From contig JAAELR010000404.1 in NCBI GenBank assembly GCA_024226455.1, positions 1 through 41,744 on the forward strand: 41,744 nt of DNA, read 5' to 3'. The translations under genes were made by a program, and so were the position numbers. The notes under the pieces were generated by a model. The model was not told the origin of the DNA. It saw nothing but the letters and a program-made list of their open reading frames with translations, and made no database searches. Shown here in pieces: positions 35,932 to 41,744 of the stretch (position 1 is the stretch's first letter; the number at the start of each line of letters is the position of its first letter). This stretch comes from Paracoccaceae bacterium. Lineage in GTDB: Bacteria; Pseudomonadota; Alphaproteobacteria; Rhodobacterales; Rhodobacteraceae.

Positions 35932-36786
35932 TCAGTTGGTCACATAATACGCGTCGGAATAGCCCAGCTCCTTCACCTTTTTCAGGATTGCTGCGCGTTC
36001 GGCGGAATTTGTCGCAGGACCGATCGTCACGCGGTAGTATTTCTTGCCCTTCGAGGCCTTCTCTTGGATCGTCGGCACGATCCCGGCATTGCGCAGCGCC
36101 ACCCCGGTGTTCGAGGCGTTCTGCTCGACGCTGAACAGGCCGATCTGGATAAAGGGCTTGGCTAGTCGCGACGGCATAGGCGTTCGTGCCGGCGCGGCAA
36201 TGGCGGTTTCGGCCTCGACCTTGTCGAGCGCGGCACCGGCGGCGGCGATCGGATCATCGAGCGATGCGGTCTGGATCTCGCCCGGGGCGGGCAGGGTCTC
36301 TGTGGCGGCATCGACGCTCTCGTCGGCGATCGGCACCTCCTGGCGGCGCAGTGCCGTGACGTTCAGCGCATCCGGCGCCCCGGCCAGCATGCCCAGTGCC
36401 GCGGCGGCATCCGAAGAGATCTGCAGTTTCGGCCCGGGGTTGTCGCGTTCGCGTTTGAAAAGCGCGCCGATGACAAACTTTCCGTTCTCTTCGTTGCGGA
36501 TGATCACCCGCTCCGGTTCCTTCACATCCGGGTGCGCCACCCAGACGCCACCCAGCGACGGACGCCCGTCCCAGAGCCCCTGATCGGTGGTTTGGAACAC
36601 CTCGGGCGCCTCGATGTCTCGCTCGACAAGCCTCACCGAGGCGGTGCTGGGCGCATTGTCGAGACTGACCTCGGCGGTCGGGTCTTTTTTCTTGAAGATG
36701 TTGAAATCCGTGCCCTTTTCGCAAGCCGTCACCAGACTCGCGCTGCACAGAAGAAGGGCTATCCGCCCTGTCCGCGTTCTTGCCAT
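35932..36786 (-). CDS. SPOR-domain lipoprotein, RlpA-like middle
   Basis: 284 residues. A lipoprotein signal ends LVTAC with the lipid-carrying Cys22. The middle (about 55-155) reads GRPSLGGVWVAHPD, VIIRNEENGKFV and then LQISSDAAAALGM, which resembles the double-psi beta-barrel of RlpA, although the usual catalytic residues cannot be aligned with confidence. A C-terminal SPOR domain (about 210-284, FIQIGLFSVEQNAS onward) binds denuded glycan at the division septum. ATG 36786 is chosen because it begins the lipoprotein signal directly; an ATG 24 nt upstream adds eight residues. Its partner dac gene supports a cell-wall role. No symbol is given because RlpA catalytic residues look lost. Confidence 0.85.
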   Translation of the reverse strand: MARTRTGRIALLLCSASLVTACEKGTDFNIFKKKDPTAEVSLDNAPSTASVRLVERDIEAPEVFQTTDQGLWDGRPSLGGVWVAHPDVKEPERVIIRNEENGKFVIGALFKRERDNPGPKLQISSDAAAALGMLAGAPDALNVTALRRQEVPIADESVDAATETLPAPGEIQTASLDDPIAAAGAALDKVEAETAIAAPARTPMPSRLAKPFIQIGLFSVEQNASNTGVALRNAGIVPTIQEKASKGKKYYRVTIGPATNSAERAAILKKVKELGYSDAYYVTN

Positions 36787-36960
36787 ACCATGCCCCCTAT
36801 GCGCGATCATTGCCGCGCTTTTTGCTCGATCACCACGCGCGGGCCTGCACGCAGTGAACCGACCATAGCGCGCAGAAAGCTTTTTGGAAAGAGTCTCTGG
36901 GGATTTTGAAGAAAATCTCCGCTAGGTCCCGTGGTTTTGCTCGTGGCTTTCGCACATGCC

Positions 36961-36990
36961 TTGCAACCTACCCGGCTACGTGGCTATGTC
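36961..36990 (+). promoter_or_regulatory. Candidate promoter of tRNA-Ser
   Basis: TTGCAA (36961-36966) and TATGTC (36985-36990) are 18 nt apart, placing initiation about 5-10 nt before the tRNA 5' end. Match to sigma70 consensus is moderate. Confidence 0.45.
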
Positions 36991-37000
36991 TTCGCGGACT

Positions 37001-37090
37001 GGAGAAGTGGCAGAGTGGTCGAATGCGGCGGTCTTGAAAACCGTTGAGGGTTAGCGCCCTCCGGGGGTTCGAATCCCTCCTTCTCCGCCA
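37001..37090 (+). tRNA. tRNA-Ser, anticodon UGA
   Basis: A 90-nt class-II tRNA with encoded CCA. The acceptor stem GGAGAAG pairs with CTTCTCC, discriminator G, CCA at 37088-37090. The anticodon loop is CTTGAAA with anticodon TGA (37035-37037). A long variable arm (TGAGGG, TTAGCG, CCCTCC) and the T-arm GGGGGTTCGAATCCC follow. It is the integration site of the island that begins directly downstream. Confidence 0.97.
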
Positions 37091-37199
37091 CAATAACCAA
37101 ATAAGCCATTGATTTACTTGGCAAAACATAGACCTCTGCCGCTGCGTTCCCACATCCGTTCCCACACCGTGCATCTGTTTGAATACCCGCATGGTACGC

Positions 37200-38243
37200 C
37201 TATCTGCCCTCCAGTACGTCGTCCTCTGACTCGCCTGTTATCAGTGCGCGCTGCCGTTCGCGGCTGATTTGACCGTAGTTGCGCAGGGTGGTCAGAACGT
37301 CGGTGTGGCCAAGGTTTTGTGATGTTGCCACCAGTTCCGCCACAGAAGAGCAGGTCTTCGCGGCGTGACGGGCGAGCATGTGTCGGAAGGCGTGCGGCCC
37401 GAAAACCGGCAGATTCGCAGCGGAGAAGGCCTGGTTTATGATTTTGCGCACCGGTTCGGTGGTAGTCCAGGGGCGGCGTTCAAATCCATCCGCTTTGAAG
37501 CCGGTGTTTGCGATGGTGGCAAGGGCCGTTGCGGGAAACAGCGGGTCGTCGGGTCCATAGAGTTCCACCTCGTCCAGATGCGCGATCCATGTGCCCAGCG
37601 CGGCTTCGGCTTCGTCAAAACCTTTGGCAAAGAAGGTGTCGATGCTCTTGCCGAGTTTCGTCGCCACCTCGCGCGGGTTCTGCGTGACGGATTTCTCTGC
37701 TAGGTCGACATGCTTGATCCGCAGCGAGACCAAAGCTGCCACGCGGATGCCCGTCAGGCACAAGAGCGCGAATACCGCGCGGTCGCGCAGGTCGCGCGGG
37801 GATTTTGACGGCATCATGGCCAAGGCGCGCTTGGCTTGGTTGATGCTGGGCGCCGGTCGGGCCGGGGCGGCGCGGGCTTCCGCTTCGTCCCGGCGGGAAA
37901 GTTTGAAGTAGTCCGCATCCGCTGCCTTGATCCGGCTGCGAAAACCGTCTTGCTGAGAGAGCCAAAGCACAAACTCGCGCAACGTCGCCAGAATGGCGCG
38001 CGCGGTGGATTTGCCCAGAGGTTTACCGGTCGCGCCCTTGGCCTGTTCCAGATGCGCGCGAAAGCCCATCGCCTGTTCAATGTGGAACTGCGCGAAATCC
38101 TTGCGCCCGTTCCAGACGTCGAACCGCTCCAGCGCGGCGATTTCGCGGTCGAGGGACTTCTCCGAAAGCTGGCGCGCGTGCTTGCGATAATCCAGAAACC
38201 GGCGCTTGAGCCGCTCGTTTGCCTCGTTGGGTCGCTTGGTCAT
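37200..38243 (-). CDS. Tyrosine recombinase (integrase)
   Basis: 347 residues. An N-terminal SAM-like core-binding domain (about 20-130) precedes the catalytic domain. The active-site set is visible: R167 (TGIRVAALVSLR), H284 and R287 (HAFRHMLARH), H313 (NLGHTDVLTT) and Tyr323 (RNYGQIS). AAAGGA upstream of ATG 38243 supports this start. It is directly beside tRNA-Ser and reads toward it, as expected for an element that integrates at the tRNA 3' end. It probably catalyses integration and excision of the island, with one of the small HTH proteins as directionality factor. Confidence 0.93.
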   Translation of the reverse strand: MTKRPNEANERLKRRFLDYRKHARQLSEKSLDREIAALERFDVWNGRKDFAQFHIEQAMGFRAHLEQAKGATGKPLGKSTARAILATLREFVLWLSQQDGFRSRIKAADADYFKLSRRDEAEARAAPARPAPSINQAKRALAMMPSKSPRDLRDRAVFALLCLTGIRVAALVSLRIKHVDLAEKSVTQNPREVATKLGKSIDTFFAKGFDEAEAALGTWIAHLDEVELYGPDDPLFPATALATIANTGFKADGFERRPWTTTEPVRKIINQAFSAANLPVFGPHAFRHMLARHAAKTCSSVAELVATSQNLGHTDVLTTLRNYGQISRERQRALITGESEDDVLEGR

Positions 38244-38336
38244 GTTTGCGTCCTTTGTGCTGCGAATTTCAGGTGCCGTGATCCTGCCGGGCGGCTGTGT
38301 CTTGAAGCGGAAAAACAAGGGGGCGCGTGTCCGCCA

Positions 38337-38762
38337 CTACAATGTCGTTTCATGCCGCGTAATTGTGAGGTCGAGGGTCCGGCCAATCTCGGGGATGCAC
38401 GCCTCGGCAATTGGCTTGGAAACGACGGTTTCGCAGACCTCGCAGAGCGCTGTGAGCATGACCCGCTTGCCGGTGATGTTGCAGTCTGCAAATCCTCCGG
38501 CGGCTCTTCGCGGCCTCCTGCAGCGGACGCAAAAGAACGCTCCTAACGCGGTCTTGATTTTTCGGCCCTCCCGCTGGCCCTTGATGAAATCGCGCAGATC
38601 GTCGCCACGGATCAGCGCCGGGCGCTCCCCGCCCATGATGCGCAAACCCTTCGCTATCCAGTTGCGGATCGTTCGGGATGAGACGCAGGAAACCTCCGCC
38701 GCCTCCTCGATTGTGTAGGTCCGGAACGCTTTGATCCTGTTCAGGCGCGCTTGCTTTGGCAT
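38337..38762 (-). CDS. HTH protein with zinc-ribbon
   Basis: 141 residues. An N-terminal MerR/excisionase-like helix-turn-helix (YTIEEAAEVSCVSSRTIRNWI, residues about 16-36 split) is followed by a four-cysteine zinc ribbon, C78-x2-C81 and C107-x2-C110. AAGGGG precedes ATG. It lies 10 nt after the small HTH gene and 93 nt before the integrase, in the same direction. A role as regulator or recombination directionality factor of the island is likely but not shown. Confidence 0.75.
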   Translation of the reverse strand: MPKQARLNRIKAFRTYTIEEAAEVSCVSSRTIRNWIAKGLRIMGGERPALIRGDDLRDFIKGQREGRKIKTALGAFFCVRCRRPRRAAGGFADCNITGKRVMLTALCEVCETVVSKPIAEACIPEIGRTLDLTITRHETTL

Positions 38763-38772
38763 GTCGCGCCCC

Positions 38773-38988
38773 TTACTCGCTGGTTACCTGCTCGTTCTTT
38801 TTCAACCAGTCGCGAAGCGCGTCGATGGTGATCAAGCGGCGGGTGCCGATCTTGACGCTCCTAAGGTCGCCCGAAGAGAGGGCGGCATAAAGCGTGGTGC
38901 GCCCGATGCTGCACAAACGCGCAGCTTCATTCGGTGAAACGGCAAGAATTTGCGCGGCCTGGGTGAGAAGTTCGGTCGTGGTCGTCAT
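38773..38988 (-). CDS. Excisionase-like HTH protein
   Basis: 71 residues, one winged helix-turn-helix of the excisionase (DUF/HTH_17) type: LAVSPNEAARLCSIGRTTLY then SVKIGTRRLITIDALRDWL. ATG 38988 has AGGAG 8 nt upstream; a GTG three codons earlier overlaps that site. It is followed after 10 nt by the zinc-ribbon HTH gene. Such proteins bind att or promoter DNA and steer integrase toward excision. Confidence 0.85.
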   Translation of the reverse strand: MTTTTELLTQAAQILAVSPNEAARLCSIGRTTLYAALSSGDLRSVKIGTRRLITIDALRDWLKKNEQVTSE

Positions 38989-39072
38989 GGCCCACACTCC
39001 TTTGCTTGGGTATGGGCGGATGGTGCCAGACGGGAGGTGGATCGAAACAGAGGGCGCGTTTCTATCCAGTTA

Positions 39073-39888
39073 TTATCCACCTCGGACTTTGGTCACATAG
39101 CCCCTAACGGTTGGTAGCGATGGGGCTTTGATGTCGGGATATTCACTCTCAAAGAGGCTCAGAATTGCCTTGGCCTCATCATTCCGCCCTAGCCCGGGCA
39201 GGTCGCCTTGCATTCGGGCTTGGATCAAGGGGAGCAGTCGGGTTTCGTACCGATTTGGCGCGCCTCCTGCTTTTCTCTGTGGAATGTCCACAATGATGCG
39301 CGGGTCCGCCGCTGCAGTCAAACGTCCTTCTTTCGGGTCCAGTTCGACCAATTCGCTCAAGGGAACGAATTTGGTATCTCGCATGGGAAACGAGCCTTCT
39401 GCCGTGACGACCAATCTCCAGCGCGATCTGACTTCTCGGGTCAGGGCATTGTCGAGGTCACGCACGTCGCCATTGCTTTGAAGGCGGGGATGAAAGTAAA
39501 GCATCACATCGCCATCGTCGGTTGCCATCGCGCCAATGCGCCATGTCCGCCCTTGCAGCGGAGTCGTCTTGCGGCGCTTGCAGTCAAAAACAATGGCCAG
39601 GCGTTCGATGAGATTTGGCAGGTCCGGGACCACGCCTTGGACGTCGGCGCGCGGGACGGGCACAAACCCAAGCTCGGGACAGAAATACCCGTATTGGTCA
39701 CCTTCAAACACGATTTCGGCATCATGCGGATTGTCGCACTCCGCACATGCGGCGGACGAGATCACACCGGTTTCCAGGAGATAGCCATACCGAACCAAGG
39801 GGTGATATTCAGCATTTGACCAGAGCGACGCGGCGGACACCTTTGCCTCTTGGGCGATGATCTCGCAGAGCAATTCAATCGCGGTCAT
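39073..39888 (-). CDS. Unknown island protein B, cysteine-motif
   Basis: 271 residues, no signal peptide or membrane helix. I do not recognise the family. CAEC (C48, C51) with C70 may form a zinc-binding knuckle. The middle (about 90-165) is mixed alpha-beta with FDCKRRKTTPLQGRTWRIG, and the C-terminal 45 residues (about 225-271, EAKAILSLFESEYP then PSLPTVRGYV) look like a short helix-turn-helix. The ATG overlaps the stop of the upstream gene (ATGA), so it is co-translated with protein A. It is less GC-rich than the core genes. A DNA-binding role is possible but unproven. Confidence 0.8.
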   Translation of the reverse strand: MTAIELLCEIIAQEAKVSAASLWSNAEYHPLVRYGYLLETGVISSAACAECDNPHDAEIVFEGDQYGYFCPELGFVPVPRADVQGVVPDLPNLIERLAIVFDCKRRKTTPLQGRTWRIGAMATDDGDVMLYFHPRLQSNGDVRDLDNALTREVRSRWRLVVTAEGSFPMRDTKFVPLSELVELDPKEGRLTAAADPRIIVDIPQRKAGGAPNRYETRLLPLIQARMQGDLPGLGRNDEAKAILSLFESEYPDIKAPSLPTVRGYVTKVRGG

Positions 39889-41108
39889 TCAAGGACCTCG
39901 ACCACATCCAGGTCCTTGGGCGGAGGCGCGAGCAAATTCCAACGCTCCAACAAATCAAAAACGAATTGCCGGTCCTTCTCGGTCTTGTTCGGTAGGGTCG
40001 TGGTGTTTGGTGTCCGAAGAGTCACCGTCAGGGTGTGACGGCGCTTGCCTTCCTTGGCCGCAAGGATGATCCGAATTGTCGCCCCGGTGAGTTGCCACCC
40101 TCCCGCGCGCAGAGGTGAAGCCCCGCCGAACCGTCGCTCAAGAAACCGATAAATCGTCTCGTCTTTGCCGCGCTTTTCCATCCGCAAAAAGCCGCCGCCA
40201 GTCGCAAAGAAATCGAGGGACGAAACCTCGATCCTCTCGATCCCGTCAGAAGGTTCTGTCTCGAAATCCACAGTTTGTCGCAGCGGGTCCAACAAGACTT
40301 CCCGGCGCGGCGTCTCGACCGGGGCTTCGGAATGCGGCGCGAAATGCCTGGCGAAAGACGCTGCATATTCGTCCCGCACTTTCCTGCCGCCCCTCGCACA
40401 AATCTCTACAATTCGCGCCCTGGAATCGCAGGCAATCCCAACCTCCAGAACTTTCTGGACAATTTGCCGTTCCAGGGTATCGGACGGGCCAAATGCCAAT
40501 TCGCTTTCGGCGCGCTCTTCGACGTAGATGGTAGCTTGAACGATCTCGGTTTCCTCGCCGGTGATCGGATGGACGCGGATCGTCTTATACCAATCCGCTT
40601 CGCGTTTTCGATGATCTGGCAGGTCGAGGATGGCAATGGCGTCACCCAGGAATGCCTCCCGCGCAGCGCCGTCTTCAAGTGCCCACGGCCTGCCGTCATC
40701 GCCGAACTGGAAAGTGGACCAGTACTTCGGGCCCGTCCTTCGCATCAAAGACGCCTGCGCAGCCACGCGATCAACCGCCTGGGGGTGATCAGTCGAGAGC
40801 ATCAATAGCACATCCTGCACGCCCTCCAGGCCTTCCAACTCAATCCCTTGTCCGGCGCAAATCTGCTCGGCACTCAGCATTCCGTTGCTATCGGCCAGGC
40901 TGGCGAGGTGATCCAGTTCGGCCTTCAAGGTATCCTGTTTCAGGTCGGTTAGTTGAGACAAAAGGGTTTCGATGGACCGGACGAGGGTCGTACCGCGCCC
41001 CTCACTCGTCCAGTTGAAATCGTCAGGTGCATCGACGCCTCGCACCTCGAAAAACTGTCGCAGCCGGTGAGGTGGAGACTTCCGAATAAAGCCGCTGAAA
41101 GATGCCAT
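39885..41108 (-). CDS. Unknown island protein A
   Basis: 407 residues, cytoplasmic, no recognised domain. A TTG start at 41138 is possible, but ATG 41108 begins MASFSGFIRKSPPHRLRQFF and fits better. An N-terminal helical region (1 to about 130) contains a leucine- and aspartate-rich helix. A charged centre has a TIYVEERAESELAFG strand, and the C-terminal part (about 280-407) shows alternating strands with GGGFLRMEKRGKDETIYRFL. Its gene is the first of a two-gene operon, divergent from hsdM, with a candidate promoter containing tandem repeats. Association with restriction genes suggests a defence or regulatory role, but I assign no function. Confidence 0.8.
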   Translation of the reverse strand: MASFSGFIRKSPPHRLRQFFEVRGVDAPDDFNWTSEGRGTTLVRSIETLLSQLTDLKQDTLKAELDHLASLADSNGMLSAEQICAGQGIELEGLEGVQDVLLMLSTDHPQAVDRVAAQASLMRRTGPKYWSTFQFGDDGRPWALEDGAAREAFLGDAIAILDLPDHRKREADWYKTIRVHPITGEETEIVQATIYVEERAESELAFGPSDTLERQIVQKVLEVGIACDSRARIVEICARGGRKVRDEYAASFARHFAPHSEAPVETPRREVLLDPLRQTVDFETEPSDGIERIEVSSLDFFATGGGFLRMEKRGKDETIYRFLERRFGGASPLRAGGWQLTGATIRIILAAKEGKRRHTLTVTLRTPNTTTLPNKTEKDRQFVFDLLERWNLLAPPPKDLDVVEVLE

Positions 41109-41137
41109 ATATTGCGCCCCGACCGTTCTATTGTGCA

Positions 41138-41166
41138 AATATGGTGTTCGCTGGTGTTCGGTTCAA
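41138..41166 (-). promoter_or_regulatory. Candidate promoter with tandem operator, unknown operon
   Basis: On the minus strand TTGAAC (41161-41166) and CATATT (41138-41143) are 17 nt apart, upstream of protein A. Two copies of CGAACACCA (+ strand TGGTGTTCG at 41142-41150 and 41152-41160, 10-nt period) fill the spacer. Each element matches the consensus at 4 of 6 positions. Confidence 0.4.
41142..41160. repeat. Tandem 9-bp direct repeat, candidate operator
   Basis: TGGTGTTCG occurs twice with a 10-nt period, one helical turn, in the divergent region between the unknown operon and hsdM. A bound protein could control one or both directions. Confidence 0.6.
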
Positions 41167-41277
41167 GTTGTTTCAGTGCAGATCACACCACCCTTGGGCG
41201 GCAATAGGCGTTGTGAGGCGCGGCTCCTGTCTGGTACGGGTGTTGGCAAAGCTCAATAGTCCGAAAGCACTCTTTGA

Positions 41278-41744
41278 ATGGCCAATGATACCCGAAGCGC
41301 CGACCTTGATTTTGCCGCTGACCTATTCAAGGCGGCAGACAAGATGCGCGGAGGTCTGGAACCCTCGGAGTACAAACACGTCGCTTTAGGTCTGATATTC
41401 CTCAAATACATTTCCGAAGCCTTCCAGGCAATGTACGAACGACTCGCCCAAGAGGAATTGGCCGATCCCGAAGACCCCGAAGAATACCTCGCCGAAAATG
41501 TCTTCTGGGTGCCCGAAAAAGCGCGCTGGTCTCACATCCAGCAAAACGCCCGCTCGGAAAACATCGGCAAGATCATCGACGACGCGATGGAGGCCATCGA
41601 AGCCGAAACCACCAATGAAACCCTAAACCGGCATTCCCCATTTGGCCTGCCTTCCGTGAGGCTACCTTCGCTGGCGATACGATTTCAAGCATTTTCGGCC
41701 TCCAGTCGTTATGGGTGCTGTTCGCTTGTTGCAGGAGGTGGCCA
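41278..41744 (+). CDS. hsdM: Type I restriction-modification hsdM, 5' part, disrupted
   Basis: Starts at ATG 41278. Residues 1 to about 116 match the N-terminal helical domain of HsdM N-6 adenine methylases: EYKHVALGLIFLKYISEAF, then EYLAENVFWVPEKARWSHIQ and IGKIIDDAMEAIE are unmistakable. The next expected part is a KGVLP-type segment followed by LDK...LG-type helices; instead the frame continues as an unrelated RHSPFGLPSVRLPS sequence from about 41,626. No other frame restores the homology before the window ends. The gene is therefore either interrupted by an insertion or a rearranged fragment. The methylase domain, hsdS and hsdR would lie beyond the edge if present. Confidence 0.75.
   Translation, partial: MANDTRSADLDFAADLFKAADKMRGGLEPSEYKHVALGLIFLKYISEAFQAMYERLAQEELADPEDPEEYLAENVFWVPEKARWSHIQQNARSENIGKIIDDAMEAIEAETTNETLNRHSPFGLPSVRLPSLAIRFQAFSASSRYGCCSLVAGGG
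41626..41744. other. Sequence replacing the expected hsdM continuation
   Basis: From about 41,626 the reading no longer resembles HsdM in any frame. Open frames run in both directions to the edge. It may be the end of an inserted element, but no terminal repeat or transposase motif is visible in these 119 nt. Confidence 0.35.

Larger units (their letters stand above)
37075..41744. mobile_element. Left part of integrative island at tRNA-Ser
   Basis: An integrase gene reading toward the tRNA 109 nt after its CCA, two small HTH genes, an unknown operon and a type I RM gene form a typical tRNA-targeting island. The attachment site is expected in the tRNA 3' end (about 37,060-37,090). The right end is outside the window and no second copy of the tRNA tail was seen inside it, so boundaries are inferred. 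Confidence 0.75.

Noticed and set aside
36968-37192. Small minus-strand frame across the tRNA
   Set aside because: It contains the RRRRDSNPRRA-like string produced when tRNA genes are translated in reverse, a known annotation artefact.

Overview
The window is high-GC alphaproteobacterial chromosome, most likely from the Rhodobacterales (Roseobacter group). I base this on recognisable family content and on gene orders such as SPOR-dac-tmk-holB-tatD-MBL and the PotABCD-type operon with enlarged permeases. No 16S or marker search was possible, so the assignment is by recognition. Positions 1 to about 37,000 look like core genome. From 37,001 a tRNA-Ser(UGA) gene is followed by an integrase-led island that runs off the right edge. 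By eye the island is less GC-rich than the core.

Layout. 1-2,000: two small membrane proteins downstream of fmt. 2,002-7,660: a large envelope protein that looks like a PilM/GspL head joined through one membrane helix and a long disordered linker to a PilP/GspC-like tail, then a SIMPL protein and a GAF-GGDEF-EAL protein. 7,849-11,776: O-acetylhomoserine sulfhydrylase, an HtrA/Do protease and a GT-A-like protein. 11,871-17,743: a secreted hypothetical, a CurA-type oxidoreductase, an acyl-CoA ligase that starts with TTG, a quinone oxidoreductase, and an SDR-MaoC pair; together these suggest acyl-CoA metabolism. 18,027-23,830: a small membrane protein, Mrp, a decayed GcvT-type remnant, a class-III aminotransferase, a 2H phosphoesterase-like DUF1045 protein and glycerol kinase. 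24,049-30,047: a TPR protein and a polyamine-type ABC operon (ATPase, binding protein, DUF1330 protein, two permeases). 30,149-36,786, all on the minus strand: AEC transporter, PhnP-like MBL protein, tatD, holB, tmk, D-Ala-D-Ala carboxypeptidase, and a SPOR lipoprotein.

Island (37,001 to end): tRNA-Ser, a tyrosine recombinase reading toward the tRNA, a zinc-ribbon HTH protein, a small excisionase-like HTH protein, an overlapping two-gene operon of unknown function (39,073-41,108), and, divergent from it, the start of a type I restriction-modification hsdM. The hsdM homology stops abruptly near 41,626, so the gene looks interrupted. The unknown pair, with a tandem repeat placed between the -35 and -10 of its candidate promoter, is the best candidate here for an undescribed, possibly defence-related, system.

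Other signals worth attention: the PilM/PilP-like fusion; a repeated 3'-end element (copies near 30,061 and 31,111) followed by strong GC hairpins; a perfect stem-loop after the binding-protein gene; a 12-C tract and an inverted repeat upstream of the ABC operon; and an RpoH-like promoter upstream of the HtrA gene. I saw no CRISPR array, no rRNA and no complete insertion sequence.
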